Of a DNA stretch of 64,000 nt, positions 16,863 through 25,800 are shown in pieces. Positions within the stretch are counted from its first letter, which is position 1; every line of letters starts with the position of its first letter. The DNA lies in assembly GCA_029261035.1 (NCBI GenBank), contig JAJDCD010000023.1:372001-436000 (forward strand), in the 5' to 3' direction. Under the pieces are notes generated by a model, which saw only the letters and a program-made list of their open reading frames with translations, did no database searches and was not told the origin of the DNA. Source of the stretch: Candidatus Omnitrophota bacterium (GTDB taxonomy: Bacteria > Omnitrophota > Omnitrophia > Omnitrophales > JACROU01). The translations under genes were made by a program, and so were the position numbers.

Positions 16863-17681
16863 ATGAAAATAAGAACAAAAAATTTTAATTTAGAGGCAAC
16901 CCTTGACTCTGCACAAGTTTTTGGATTTGTTAAAAACGAAGAGGGCTTACCTAAATATACGGGGATCCTAAAGGGTGTTAACTTAACTCTTTGGCAAGAA
17001 GGGCCTGTTTTAAATGTTTCCACGGAAGAGAAAAGTATAAAAAAGCACATCGAGACTTATTTTGATTTAAAAAGAGATTTATCACAGGAATACGCTGTCT
17101 TAGAACGAGAAGAGAAATTGCGAGAGTCTTTCGAAAAGTTTAAAGGCCTTCGAATTATTCGGCAAGACTCTTGGGAGGCCATTGCCTGTTTTATTATTTC
17201 TGCGAATAACAATTTTAAACGCATACAAAATATTTGGCATCAGCTATCAGAAAATTTGAGTCGGAAAAATAGTTGCTTTCCTAGCTTTGATGAGGTTGCA
17301 GCAAGCAGTGAAAAGGAACTTCGAGATCTGGGTTTGGGTTACCGTGCACCTTATTTATTTAAAACAGCACAAGGGGTAAAAGAAAATCCAGAGTGTTTGA
17401 ATCAAATTCGAAAATCGGATTACGAAGAAGCGAAACGTTTACTTGTTCAGTTTCCAGGGATTGGGCCCAAGGTCGCGGATTGTGTTTTGCTTTATGGGTT
17501 TCAAAAGTATGAGGCTTTTCCTGTGGATGTTTGGATTCTTCGGATTATGAGGAAGCTTTATTTTGGGAATCGGAAGGTGAGTGAGAAGAGGGTGTTGGAA
17601 TATGCTCAGAAGAGGTGGGGAAGTTGTGCTGGGTATGTTCAGCAGTATGTGTTTCATGGGGGGAGGATGGGGGTTTTGTGA
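16863..17681 (+). CDS. ogg: 8-oxoguanine DNA glycosylase/AP lyase, OGG1 family
   Basis: Removes 8-oxoguanine from DNA and nicks the abasic site. The helix-hairpin-helix LLVQFPGIGPKVADCVLLYG contains the catalytic lysine K203, and the aspartate D222 lies in EAFPVDVW; their 19-residue spacing matches human OGG1 (K249/D268). The N-terminal domain (LEATLDSAQVFGF) also fits. 272 residues. The last 40 codons are unusually G-rich. Bacterial OGG1-type enzymes are less common than MutM; no mutM is seen in this window. Confidence 0.9.
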   Translation: MKIRTKNFNLEATLDSAQVFGFVKNEEGLPKYTGILKGVNLTLWQEGPVLNVSTEEKSIKKHIETYFDLKRDLSQEYAVLEREEKLRESFEKFKGLRIIRQDSWEAIACFIISANNNFKRIQNIWHQLSENLSRKNSCFPSFDEVAASSEKELRDLGLGYRAPYLFKTAQGVKENPECLNQIRKSDYEEAKRLLVQFPGIGPKVADCVLLYGFQKYEAFPVDVWILRIMRKLYFGNRKVSEKRVLEYAQKRWGSCAGYVQQYVFHGGRMGVL

Positions 17682-17723
17682 GATGTTGAAGAAAATATAA
17701 TTGCTCCGGCGCTCAGACAGCAC

Positions 17724-17777
17724 AAAAGTGACTGTCACCAGGCTGCGTTTACGCAGACCTTGGTGACTGTCACTTTT
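17724..17777. repeat. Dispersed palindrome, GTGACTGTCACC family (best copy)
   Basis: Arms of about 24 bases (AAAAGTGACTGTCACCAGGC... and ...CTTGGTGACTGTCACTTTT) close on a CTGCG TTTA CGCAG hairpin tip. It lies just after the glycosylase gene. The same element in decayed form is at 6983-7029. It may also act as a transcription stop. Confidence 0.75.
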
Positions 17778-17838
17778 CACATCTTAAGCATGTTGCTTTA
17801 GGGAGAGTGTCTTAATGAGTGCAGTCTGTCCTTGGTCT

Positions 17839-17898
17839 GGGAGACACGCACTTTAGACACAGTTGCTGCGCAACAGTATCAAAAGTCCATGTCCCCGG
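17839..17898 (-). repeat. Dispersed 60-base repeat with ACTGTTGC stem (copy 1)
   Basis: Read on the minus strand, this segment starts GGACATGGACTTTTG, has a stem ACTGTTGC ... GCAACTGT, and ends TGCGTGTCTCC. It aligns along its length with 47621-47680 on the plus strand, so it is one dispersed element present in opposite orientations. No ORF is carried. Confidence 0.7.
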
Positions 17899-17947
17899 CT
17901 TCCTACTTCGATTTCAAGTTTTAGGGGAAAGGTAAGATGTGTTGGAG

Positions 17948-18019
17948 GGAAGGATCTGAGGTCTTGCTTGTCCTTAGCAGAGGTTATTGGACATATTTTT
18001 TTTTACTTCAGATCCTTCC
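17948..18019. repeat. Long-loop inverted repeat, possible terminator
   Basis: GGAAGGATCTGAG (17948-17960) pairs with TTCAGATCCTTCC (18007-18019), 13 bases with one G-T pair, around a 46-base interior. TCATATTTTTT follows the right arm, so a terminator is possible, though the loop is long. Confidence 0.5.
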
Positions 18020-18323
18020 TCATATTTTTTGATTAAAATGTAGAAGGAAGAGCTTCAAAGAATGCAGAGTTAAGGAAGGGACGGAAACCTTTTTCAACAT
18101 AGCTATTGCTTCGTTGAAAATACTATCTGCTGTTTCTTCAAAACTCTTCCTATATTAAAATTCTGACAGATGCTATATCTGTTTTCAAGGTTCTAATTTG
18201 AGCAAGAAAACCACCCATTTTTTTATGTGTTTATTAAGTTTCTTAAAGCCAGTATACTAAAGAAGAAAGAGCTAAGAGTATATTCGAGGTATAAATAATT
18301 TTATAAGTGTAAAGGATTGAAAC
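18020..18323. other. Non-coding gap before rfbC
   Basis: About 300 AT-rich bases with no open frame with a plausible start and site, no tRNA and no strong hairpin. It presumably holds the rfbC promoter; no convincing -35/-10 pair was chosen. Confidence 0.5.
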
Positions 18324-18875
18324 ATGAAGTTTACGCCAACAAAACTCCCTGGAGTTATTTTGATAGAGCCAGACGTCTTTGGGGATGATCGTGGGTTTTT
18401 TCTGGAGAGTTATCAAAAAGATAAGTATGTGGATGGAGGCGTTCCTCTAGAGTTTGTTCAGCACAATCATTCGAACTCTAAAAAAGGTGTTTTGAGGGGT
18501 TTGCATTCTCAGTTGAAAAACCCTCAAGGTAAGTTGATGCGCGCTATGAGGGGAGAGATTTTTGATGTTGCTGTAGATATTCGAAAGGGATCCCCTACTT
18601 ATGGTGAGTGGGTGAGTGTGGTTCTTTCGGGAGATAATTTTAAACAATTGTATGTCCCTCCAAATTATGCCCATGGTTTTTGTGTTTTGAGCGAAGAAGC
18701 AGATATTGAATATAAGTGTACTGATTTTTATGATCCAGAAAGTGAAATTAGCCTGCAGTGGAATGACCCATTCTTGAATATTGATTGGCCGATAGATAAT
18801 CCGGTACTTTCACCAAGGGATCAGAAGGCATTGTCTTTTAAAGAATTAGAAAAAAAATTCCCTTCCTTTGTTTGA
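18324..18875 (+). CDS. rfbC: dTDP-4-dehydrorhamnose 3,5-epimerase
   Basis: Epimerises dTDP-4-keto-6-deoxyglucose in dTDP-rhamnose synthesis. 183 residues of cupin fold with DDRGFFLESYQKDKY, the catalytic His in GVLRGLHSQ, KLMRAMRGEIFDVAVDIRKG, YVPPNYAHGFCVLSE and YKCTDFYDPESE. All usual conserved blocks are present. The other rml genes are not nearby, so the pathway is scattered. The product would feed surface polysaccharide synthesis. Confidence 0.93.
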   Translation: MKFTPTKLPGVILIEPDVFGDDRGFFLESYQKDKYVDGGVPLEFVQHNHSNSKKGVLRGLHSQLKNPQGKLMRAMRGEIFDVAVDIRKGSPTYGEWVSVVLSGDNFKQLYVPPNYAHGFCVLSEEADIEYKCTDFYDPESEISLQWNDPFLNIDWPIDNPVLSPRDQKALSFKELEKKFPSFV

Positions 18876-18883
18876 ATTCCCAC

Positions 18884-18920
18884 TTTCCCACTTGACCATA
18901 ATGGGAAAATCTGCTAGTCT
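18884..18920 (+). promoter_or_regulatory. Promoter and overlapping palindromic operator of the toxin-antitoxin pair
   Basis: TTGACC (18892-18897) and TAGTCT (18915-18920) are 17 bases apart. The -35 box is framed by TTTCCCA (18884-18890) and TGGGAAA (18902-18908), a perfect seven-base palindrome. A self-regulating antitoxin would be expected to bind such a site. Confidence 0.55.
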
Positions 18921-18955
18921 TAAATAGGACCCATCGAATAGGGAGGAGTATTGTT

Positions 18956-19249
18956 ATGATTTTAAAGAAAGAAATGGATGTTAGTGGGCATTATGAAGAA
19001 ATCAGCACAAAGACCGTTGATGAGAAGAGCCGTGTGACTATTGGAAATTTAGTTCATGAAAGCCAAAGGGTTAAAATTTATAAGAATAAAAAGGACGGAA
19101 CTATTTTATTGGTGCCTTTAATAGAGATTCCTGAGAATGAAGCCTGGCTTTATAAAAATAAAAAAGCGATAACAATGCTTCAAAAGGGCATTGAAGAAGC
19201 GGCTCAAGGCAAAACTTCTAAGTTAGATGTAGATTCTCTGGGAGAATAA
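18956..19249 (+). CDS. Putative antitoxin (AbrB-like)
   Basis: 97 residues with a ggaggag site. A beta-rich N-terminal part (VDEKSRVTIGNLVHESQRVK, DGTILLVPLIEIPENEAWLY) is compatible with a SpoVT/AbrB-type swapped-hairpin DNA-binding domain, and a polar C-terminal helix (AITMLQKGIEEAAQGKTSK) could wrap a toxin. Identification rests mainly on the next gene, a ParE/RelE-like toxin one base away, and on the palindromic promoter. Confidence 0.65.
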   Translation: MILKKEMDVSGHYEEISTKTVDEKSRVTIGNLVHESQRVKIYKNKKDGTILLVPLIEIPENEAWLYKNKKAITMLQKGIEEAAQGKTSKLDVDSLGE

Positions 19250-19250
19250 A

Positions 19251-19547
19251 TTGAAGTTTGAGATTGTCATAACAGACTCTGCATTGAAACAACTCAAAAT
19301 ACTCGGCAAGAATAAAACTTACAAAAAAAGATATAAGGCTGTATGCAAAACCCTTAAAGTTTTATCAGAAAACCCAAAGCATCCAGGGCTGAATACGCAT
19401 CAGTATATAACTACTCAAGGACCAAAGGGAGAGAAGGTTTTTGAGGCTTACGCTGAGAATAAGACCTCAGCAGCTTATAGAGTATTCTGGTATTATGGTC
19501 CTCTTAAGAAACAAATAACAATTATTGCTATAACCCCTCATCCTTAA
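19251..19547 (+). CDS. Putative RelE/ParE-superfamily toxin
   Basis: 98 residues, TTG start at 19251 just after the antitoxin stop. The arrangement FEIVITDSALKQLKILGKN, a helical YKAVCKTLKVLSENPKHPG, VFEAYAENKTSAAYRVFWYY and a final KKQITIIAITPH strand is the RelE/ParE fold pattern: helices first, then a sheet with conserved aromatic/basic residues. It could be an mRNA interferase or gyrase poison; the catalytic residues are not clear enough to choose. Confidence 0.65.
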   Translation: MKFEIVITDSALKQLKILGKNKTYKKRYKAVCKTLKVLSENPKHPGLNTHQYITTQGPKGEKVFEAYAENKTSAAYRVFWYYGPLKKQITIIAITPHP

Positions 19548-19579
19548 GGGATGTTTTCAGGTATGAAAGAGGTTGGTTG

Positions 19580-19888
19580 ATGTCCGACTTTGTTTTTATT
19601 GCTAAGGTGGAGGATATCCCTGAAGGTCAGGGGAAGTCGATAGAAGTTGGAGATAAAGGGATAGCTGTTTTTAATGTAGAGGGAAAGTTTTACGCTTTAG
19701 AAAATGCCTGCCCTCATCAGGGAGGCCCTCTAGGGGAAGGTATGTTAGATGGTAAAGAAGTGATTTGTCCTTGGCATGCATGGGGTTTTGATGTCACTAA
19801 CGGGCAATGCCGTACTGTTGAAGGGTTGGAGCAATCTTCTTATGAATTAAGAGTTGAGAACGATCAGATACTGATTAAATTAGTTTAA
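19580..19888 (+). CDS. Rieske-type [2Fe-2S] ferredoxin
   Basis: About 102 residues. The two cluster-binding motifs are complete: CPHQGGPLGEG (CxH) and CPWHAWGFD (CxxH), with 16-17 residues between as in Rieske ferredoxins and NirD-like proteins. No other domain. It is an electron carrier or small subunit; the partner oxygenase or reductase is not adjacent. ATG 19580 preferred over TTG 19577. Confidence 0.9.
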   Translation: MSDFVFIAKVEDIPEGQGKSIEVGDKGIAVFNVEGKFYALENACPHQGGPLGEGMLDGKEVICPWHAWGFDVTNGQCRTVEGLEQSSYELRVENDQILIKLV

Positions 19889-19911
19889 TTGAAAGTGAGA
19901 GGGTATAAAGA

Positions 19912-22566
19912 ATGAATAGTTTTAATACGCAGAAACAAATCAGGGTTGGAAGTAAAAGTTATACTATTTTTAGTCTGTCAGAATTAGCCGGTGCGAATAA
20001 TGTTGTCCGTAGAATGCCTTTTTCTTTAAAGGTGTTATTAGAAAATTTGCTTCGAAATGAAGATGGCAAGTTTGTTAAAAAAGAAGACATTGAAGGTTTT
20101 CTGAAATGGAAGCCAAAAGAAAAAAGTTCTCAGGAGATTTCTTACCGCCCTGCGCGCGTGCTCCTTCAAGATTTTACTGGGGTTCCTTGTGTTGTAGATT
20201 TAGCAGCAATGCGTGATGCTATTCAAAAAATGGGCGGGGATCCTAAAAAGATTAATCCTCTTCAAAGTGTGGACTTGGTGATCGATCACTCTGTGCAGAT
20301 TGATTCTTTTGGAACGAGTACTTCTTTTCAAGAAAACGCAGATAAAGAATTCGATAGAAATAAAGAAAGGTATGCTTTTTTAAAATGGGGACAGAAAGCG
20401 CTTAGTAATTTTCGAGTCGTTCCACCTGATACAGGAATTGTACATCAAGTAAATTTAGAATATTTAGCTCCTGTTGTTTTTCAGAAAGAACAAGATGGAC
20501 AGACGCTGGCTTACCCCGATACGCTTGTGGGCACAGACTCTCATACGACGATGATTAATGGCCTCGGTGTTTTAGGTTGGGGGGTTGGAGGGATTGAAGC
20601 AGAAGCGGCGATGTTGGGCCAACCTGTTTCGATGCTGATTCCAGAAGTGGTTGGATTTAAATTGGTAGGAGAATTGAAAGAAGGCGCGACCGCCACAGAC
20701 CTTGTGTTAACTATTGTGCAAATGCTCAGAAAAAGAGGGGTGGTTGATAAGTTTGTTGAGTTCTATGGTCCTGGGCTTTCTAAATTACCTTTAACGGATA
20801 GAGCTACTATTGCCAATATGGCACCAGAGTATGGTGCGACGATGGGCTTTTTCCCCGTGGATGATGAGACGCTCGTTTATCTTAAACTATCCGGTCGCAG
20901 TGAGGAGCAGATCGCTTTAGTTGAAGCTTTTTGTAAGGAGCAAGGTTTGTTTCGGGAAGATGGAAAAGAGGATCCCGAATTTTCGGATACACTTGAGCTA
21001 GATCTTACCTCCGTAGAGCCTTCTTTGGCTGGGCCTAAACGTCCTCAAGATCGTATTGCTCTAAAAGATTCTAAAAAAGCGTTTCAAGAGTTGCTTCATT
21101 CTTTACCCGCTGGAGATGCTGAAAAATCTGTTGCTGTTTCAAATCACAGTGGAAATTATGATTTAAAACAAGGATCAGTTGTCATTGCATCGATTACGAG
21201 TTGTACGAACACTTCAAATCCTTCAGTGATGATTGCTGCGGGACTTGTGGCTAAAAAAGCAATTGAAAAAGGGTTAGAAGTGAAGCCGTGGGTCAAAACG
21301 AGCTTGGCGCCAGGTTCTAAAGTAGTTATTGAGTACTTAAAAGAGACGGGCTTACTTCCTTATTTAGAACAGCTTAAATTTAACTTGGTGGGGTTTGGTT
21401 GTGCTACGTGTATTGGAAATTCAGGGCCTCTTCCGGAACCTGTTGCTAACGGAATTAAAGATGGAGAGTTATTGGCTGTGAGTGTTCTTTCGGGAAATCG
21501 AAATTTTGAAGGCCGCATTCATCCATTGGTCAAAGCAAACTATTTAGCATCTCCTCCTTTAGTGGTGGCGTATGCTTTGGCAGGGACTGCTAACTTTGAT
21601 ATGACTCAGGATGTGATTGGTAAGGATAAAGAAGGAAACCCAGTGTACCTTAAAGATATTTGGCCAAGTACAGCTGAAGTGACAGAAGCATTAAAGCAAG
21701 TGAGTTCTGAAATGTTTACTTCTCAGTATGCCAATGTATTTGAAGGGGATGATAAATGGAGATCATTTAAAGTAGATGAAACGGATTGTTATGAGTGGGA
21801 AGCAAACTCTACTTATATTAAAAATCCTCCTTTCTTCGAAAACATGTCTTCAGAACCTTCTGGATTGGAGGATGTTGAAGAGGCTCATGTTCTTGCTTTG
21901 TTGGGAGATTCTGTTACTACAGATCATATATCACCAGCAGGTGCTATTCCTCCATCTGGGCCCGCAGGAAAATATTTAATTGCTCAAGGTGTAGATTCTA
22001 AAGACTTTAATTCTTTTGGAGCAAGAAGAGGAAATCATGAAGTAATGATGCGGGGAACATTTGCTAATATTCGTTTGCGTAATTTGTTGGCCCCTGGGAC
22101 AGAAGGGGGTGTTACACGACATCTTCCTGATGGAGAAGGGATGTCCATTTATGATGCGGCCATGAAATACAAAGCAGAAAATAAACCTCTGATCGTAATT
22201 GCAGGTGCAGAGTATGGAACGGGTTCTTCTCGTGATTGGGCTGCGAAAGGAACACGGCTGTTGGGTGTTAAAGCAGTAATTGCTCAAAGTTATGAACGCA
22301 TTCATCGAAGCAACTTAATTGGGATGGGTGTTTTGCCTCTTCAGTTTAAAGAAGGAGAATCCGCAAGCAGTCTCGGATTAACAGGGGAAGAAAAGTTTAC
22401 GATTACAGGGATTAAAGAAAATTTAACTCCAGGAAAGACTTTGACGGTTCAGGCAGGCGATAAATCTTTTGAAGCTATTTGTCGGATTAATACACCTGAA
22501 GAACTAAATTATTATCGTCATGGCGGCATTTTGCAATATGTGCTTAGACAGTTAATGAATAAATAG
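19912..22566 (+). CDS. acnA: Aconitate hydratase A
   Basis: 884 residues, the size of AcnA/IRP-type aconitase. Seen: [20 protein letters not shown] near the N-terminus, [20 protein letters not shown], the cluster cysteines in [10 protein letters not shown] (about residue 434) and [11 protein letters not shown] (about residues 500-503), and the C-terminal swivel domain with [20 protein letters not shown]. It interconverts citrate and isocitrate with a [4Fe-4S] cluster. Citrate synthase and isocitrate dehydrogenase are not adjacent. A stem terminator follows. Confidence 0.97.
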   Translation: MNSFNTQKQIRVGSKSYTIFSLSELAGANNVVRRMPFSLKVLLENLLRNEDGKFVKKEDIEGFLKWKPKEKSSQEISYRPARVLLQDFTGVPCVVDLAAMRDAIQKMGGDPKKINPLQSVDLVIDHSVQIDSFGTSTSFQENADKEFDRNKERYAFLKWGQKALSNFRVVPPDTGIVHQVNLEYLAPVVFQKEQDGQTLAYPDTLVGTDSHTTMINGLGVLGWGVGGIEAEAAMLGQPVSMLIPEVVGFKLVGELKEGATATDLVLTIVQMLRKRGVVDKFVEFYGPGLSKLPLTDRATIANMAPEYGATMGFFPVDDETLVYLKLSGRSEEQIALVEAFCKEQGLFREDGKEDPEFSDTLELDLTSVEPSLAGPKRPQDRIALKDSKKAFQELLHSLPAGDAEKSVAVSNHSGNYDLKQGSVVIASITSCTNTSNPSVMIAAGLVAKKAIEKGLEVKPWVKTSLAPGSKVVIEYLKETGLLPYLEQLKFNLVGFGCATCIGNSGPLPEPVANGIKDGELLAVSVLSGNRNFEGRIHPLVKANYLASPPLVVAYALAGTANFDMTQDVIGKDKEGNPVYLKDIWPSTAEVTEALKQVSSEMFTSQYANVFEGDDKWRSFKVDETDCYEWEANSTYIKNPPFFENMSSEPSGLEDVEEAHVLALLGDSVTTDHISPAGAIPPSGPAGKYLIAQGVDSKDFNSFGARRGNHEVMMRGTFANIRLRNLLAPGTEGGVTRHLPDGEGMSIYDAAMKYKAENKPLIVIAGAEYGTGSSRDWAAKGTRLLGVKAVIAQSYERIHRSNLIGMGVLPLQFKEGESASSLGLTGEEKFTITGIKENLTPGKTLTVQAGDKSFEAICRINTPEELNYYRHGGILQYVLRQLMNK

Positions 22567-22583
22567 CGAAAAGGAAAAACTCT

Positions 22584-22610
22584 CCCTCTCCCTCATAGGG
22601 AGAGGGTTTG
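22584..22610 (+). terminator. Hairpin after acnA
   Basis: CCCTCTCCC (22584-22592) and GGGAGAGGG (22598-22606) make a strong nine-base stem with a five-base loop, followed by TTTG. The short T-run makes termination likely but not certain. The CTCTCCC...GGGAGAG form is also a commonly dispersed intergenic repeat. Confidence 0.6.
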
Positions 22611-22726
22611 AAATCAAGACCATAGATTCTATCTGCTAAACGCTCTACGCTGTGTGCTAGTTTATTGAATCTTTTTAGGGCGTTTTCGTCGTAATAGGTA
22701 GGATGAGTTATTTATAGGAGGTTGTT

Positions 22727-23515
22727 ATGAAACATTTGAGTTTATTATTCGTATTCCTTTTTTCAGCATTTATTTTTACAAGCAATGCGCATGCTGAAAA
22801 TTTTGATACGAATTATTCTGGGTACGCACAGGTTTTAAATAATTATTTAAAGGAAGGCTTCGTTAATTACAAAGCGTTAAAAAAATCCTCACAAGACTTA
22901 GAAGAATTTTTGGACAGCGTCAAATTTTTGGAGCGCTCAGAATTTGATTCTTGGGATGATGAGAGCAAAATAGCATTTTGGCTTAACGTTTATAACGCAT
23001 CTGCGATGCAAATTGTATTAATGAATTATCCCATTAAGGGTGGCGGGGGTTTTAAAGCTTCTTTTTATCCTAAAAGCAGTATTCAACGTATTAAGAATGT
23101 TTGGAATAAAGATTTTATACAAGTCTTTGGAAGTAAAATGAGTTTGAATGATATTGAAAATGAAACGCTTAGAAAGAATTTTAAAGAACCTCGTATTCAC
23201 TTTGCTTTAGTTTGCGCTTCGATTGGATGTCCGGTGTTAAAGGATGAGCCTTATATCGGAAAAAAACTAGAAGCACAATTAACAAGTCAGACACAGGGGT
23301 TTCTAGCGGACTCATCAAAGAATGAATACAAATCTTCTGAGAGCACCTTTTATCTTTCTCCTATTTTTAAATGGTTTGGGGAAGACTTCGACTCTGCTGG
23401 GGGCCCAGTTCTTTTTGCTAAAAAATATGTCAGCCCTGAAATCGCAGCAAACTTATCAAAGGATACCCGCATTCGCTTTTTGGATTATGACTGGTCCTTA
23501 AATGAGAAGAAATAG
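22727..23515 (+). CDS. Exported DUF547 protein
   Basis: 262 residues with a signal peptide (LLFVFLFSAFIFTSNAHAEN). DUF547 features: GFVNYKALKKS, KIAFWLNVYNASAMQIVLM, IENETLRKNFKEPRIHFALV, CASIGCPVL and a C-terminal ESTFYLSPIFKWFGEDF. The domain carries conserved Cys/His residues reminiscent of papain-like or transglutaminase folds, but its activity is not established. It probably acts in the periplasm. It is 15 bases before a membrane glycosyltransferase. Confidence 0.85.
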   Translation: MKHLSLLFVFLFSAFIFTSNAHAENFDTNYSGYAQVLNNYLKEGFVNYKALKKSSQDLEEFLDSVKFLERSEFDSWDDESKIAFWLNVYNASAMQIVLMNYPIKGGGGFKASFYPKSSIQRIKNVWNKDFIQVFGSKMSLNDIENETLRKNFKEPRIHFALVCASIGCPVLKDEPYIGKKLEAQLTSQTQGFLADSSKNEYKSSESTFYLSPIFKWFGEDFDSAGGPVLFAKKYVSPEIAANLSKDTRIRFLDYDWSLNEKK

Positions 23516-23530
23516 TTTTTGTAACCGTAT

Positions 23531-24940
23531 ATGAAGATAAAGAGCAATTGGGTTCTTTTTGTTGCGGCATTCGTTTTATTTTTCTCCACGCTAGCCATTT
23601 CTCTATTAAGTCATAGTTTTATTTTAGGCGAAGGATACATAGATAGACCCATCCTTCGCTTTCTTTTTTTAGAAGCAGTGAGCTTTGTAGTATTTTTTAT
23701 GGCTGTTGAATGGGTTCGTAAACATGCTTCCAACTCTAGAAAGCTTGTGTGCTTTATTTTTCTTGTTGGAGTACTTCTTCGTTTTCTTTTTATTCCTTCT
23801 AATATGCTTCAAGAAGTTGACGCCTTTCGATACCTTTGGGATGGTCAAAGTGTGATTCAGCTATCGAATCCTTTTGCGCTTTCTCCAACAGAAGCGTTTG
23901 AAAATAAAGCGATTCCGGTGGAGACTCTTTCCATGGATGCGGAAAGGGTATACAAGAGAATTAATTTCCCGGAAATTAGAACGATTTACCCCCCCTTAGC
24001 ACAGTGTTTATTTGGATTGTCCCAATGGATTTCACCTTGGCAGTTGGATGGGTGGCGGTGGATGATCTTCATGACAGAGATTTTAATTTTTATTCTACTT
24101 CTCTTAATCCTTCGCAAAGCACAAATTAAATTTGAGTGGCTTTTGCTTTATGCGTGGTGCCCTTTAATTTTAAAAGAGTTCTCTAATAGTTTGCATTTGG
24201 ATGTATTTTTGGTTTTGAGTTTTTGTTTATTGATCTATGCGTGTATGCAAAAATGGATTGTTCGTTCTTTTGTTTTTCTAGCACTAGGTGTGTTGGTTAA
24301 ATTTACTCCTGTTATTTTTCTTCCTCTGATTTTTATTTGGGGGTGGAAAAAAGATCCCAAAAAAACATTGATAGGTTTTTTGAGTTTTTCCTCCGTCATC
24401 TTTTTGTTTTATTTCCCCTTTATATTTGTAGGAGACGCTTTGTTCGAAGGGCTTAAGGCTTTTTCAACGTACTGGAGTGTTAATCAGAGTATCTTTTCTG
24501 TTGTCCACTTTCTTATGGATCAACTGCCTTGGAGTGAAGAGGTTGCTGCTAGGGCTAGTCGTATTTGCGTCGCTGGATTGTTAGGGGCTGCGGGAGGCGT
24601 TTTGTGTGTTCGGTTATTAAAAGCAAAAAAGAATGAAACTAAACATCTAATTTATTCTTTATTTATTCTCTTAACAACATTGTTTTTTATTGCACCAACA
24701 GGAAACCCTTGGTATTTTACTTGGGTTTTCCCGTTTTTAATTTTTATTCCTATGCGGTCTTTGGTTTTGTTCTCGGGACTTGTTTTTTTGTATTACTTAG
24801 ATTTTTATTTTATGTATCGAGATCAAGATTCTATGTTTCGTTGGGTTCGTTTGGTTGAGTACAGTATTTTTTATTCTTGTTTTGTTTTAGAGTGTTATCT
24901 CTATCGAAACAAGAAAGAACAGTTGTTAAATTTAGGATAA
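23531..24940 (+). CDS. Integral membrane glycosyltransferase (GT87/GT-C-like)
   Basis: 469 residues with about ten hydrophobic segments. The first luminal/periplasmic loop holds EVDAFRYLWDGQSVIQ, an acidic motif like the DE/DxD site of GT-C enzymes using lipid-linked sugars; also LHLDVFLVLSFCLLIYACM, FLALGVLVKFTPVIFLPLIF and GNPWYFTWVFPFLIFIP, patterns found in GT87/DUF2029 mannosyltransferases. The donor is probably a polyprenyl-phosphate sugar. The following transferase gene starts 4 bases later. Confidence 0.8.
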   Translation: MKIKSNWVLFVAAFVLFFSTLAISLLSHSFILGEGYIDRPILRFLFLEAVSFVVFFMAVEWVRKHASNSRKLVCFIFLVGVLLRFLFIPSNMLQEVDAFRYLWDGQSVIQLSNPFALSPTEAFENKAIPVETLSMDAERVYKRINFPEIRTIYPPLAQCLFGLSQWISPWQLDGWRWMIFMTEILIFILLLLILRKAQIKFEWLLLYAWCPLILKEFSNSLHLDVFLVLSFCLLIYACMQKWIVRSFVFLALGVLVKFTPVIFLPLIFIWGWKKDPKKTLIGFLSFSSVIFLFYFPFIFVGDALFEGLKAFSTYWSVNQSIFSVVHFLMDQLPWSEEVAARASRICVAGLLGAAGGVLCVRLLKAKKNETKHLIYSLFILLTTLFFIAPTGNPWYFTWVFPFLIFIPMRSLVLFSGLVFLYYLDFYFMYRDQDSMFRWVRLVEYSIFYSCFVLECYLYRNKKEQLLNLG

Positions 24941-24944
24941 GGAT

Positions 24945-25568
24945 ATGCCCAAAAGAGAACTTATTTATTTTGTAAAACACCCTACTCCCGGCAAAGTTAA
25001 AACACGTTTAGCAAAATCGATTGGGGAAGAAAAGGCCACAGAAATTTATAACCGATTGGCTAAACATCTTATGAAAAAAATTCTAGAAGGAGTTCCCTCA
25101 GAGACGCAAGTTACTATTTGTTTTGATCCTCCTGAAAAAGAAGCTGAAATTCGTCAATGGCTTTCAGGCCCTTTCCAGTATCGTGTTCAAAAAGGAGATG
25201 GATTGGGAGATCGGTTAGAACATGCTTTTATTGAGAGCTTTCAAAAAGGATCAGAACATGTGGTTGTCATGGGGAGTGATATTTTAGGATTCAGACCCGA
25301 ATTGATGCAAAAGGCATTCCTAAGCTTAGAACAGACGGATGTCGTTATAGGCCCCTCAGAAGATGGCGGCTATTATCTTATAGGGCTTTCAATAGACGAA
25401 ACGGCTCTATTTAGAGAGATTCCATGGAGTACGGATAATGTGCTTCGAGCAACACAGTCTGTGATACAGAAAAAGGGCTTGAGGAGCCTTTTAATCGATT
25501 CTTTAGAGGATCTAGATGAAATAGAGTCTTTAGAGAGAAATAGGGATGAAATTGAATCTATTTTATGA
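24945..25568 (+). CDS. DUF2064 transferase, radical-SAM/selenodomain-associated type 1
   Basis: 207 residues of GT-A-like nucleotidyl/glycosyl transferase: FVKHPTPGKVKTRLAKSIGE at the N-terminus, QVTICFDPPEK, VQKGDGLGDRLEHAF, VVVMGSDILGFRP and VIGPSEDGGYYLIGL. This is the pattern of TIGR04282 proteins, which commonly occur near ArsS-type radical SAM enzymes together with the TIGR04283 protein. Both neighbours are found here (27067 and 28071), so a shared role in arsenosugar or related glycoside synthesis is likely. Confidence 0.85.
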   Translation: MPKRELIYFVKHPTPGKVKTRLAKSIGEEKATEIYNRLAKHLMKKILEGVPSETQVTICFDPPEKEAEIRQWLSGPFQYRVQKGDGLGDRLEHAFIESFQKGSEHVVVMGSDILGFRPELMQKAFLSLEQTDVVIGPSEDGGYYLIGLSIDETALFREIPWSTDNVLRATQSVIQKKGLRSLLIDSLEDLDEIESLERNRDEIESIL

Positions 25569-25670
25569 TTTTGGACGTAAATAGTGGTAATATGTACCGC
25601 TCTAAAAAGGGTATAGGCTGTTTCTGCATTAGATTAATAAGGTAAGAATGGCAAATATAACTTTTTTTGT

Positions 25671-25722
25671 ATGCCAGGTCTAAAGACTCGGCACACTAGG
25701 TACCTGACTTAGGGGTGCCAAG
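25671..25722. repeat. Decayed GTGCCAGG-type palindromic repeat
   Basis: Alternating TGCCAGGTCT, ACTCGGCACACTAGGTACCTGA and GGGGTGCCA units form imperfect inverted repeats in the gap before arsM. Related units are at 45806-45862 and, much better kept, at 49061-49144. Confidence 0.5.
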
Positions 25723-25800
25723 TAAGAGTATGTGATTTGAATCAAACTACAATTATATGAGATGTTATTATTTTGTCCTAGGCTGGGAAAGGAAACAGAA

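Noticed and set aside
17682-18323. A gene hidden in the 640-base gap
   Set aside because: No frame with a start, ribosome site and coding character; only repeats and a long inverted repeat.
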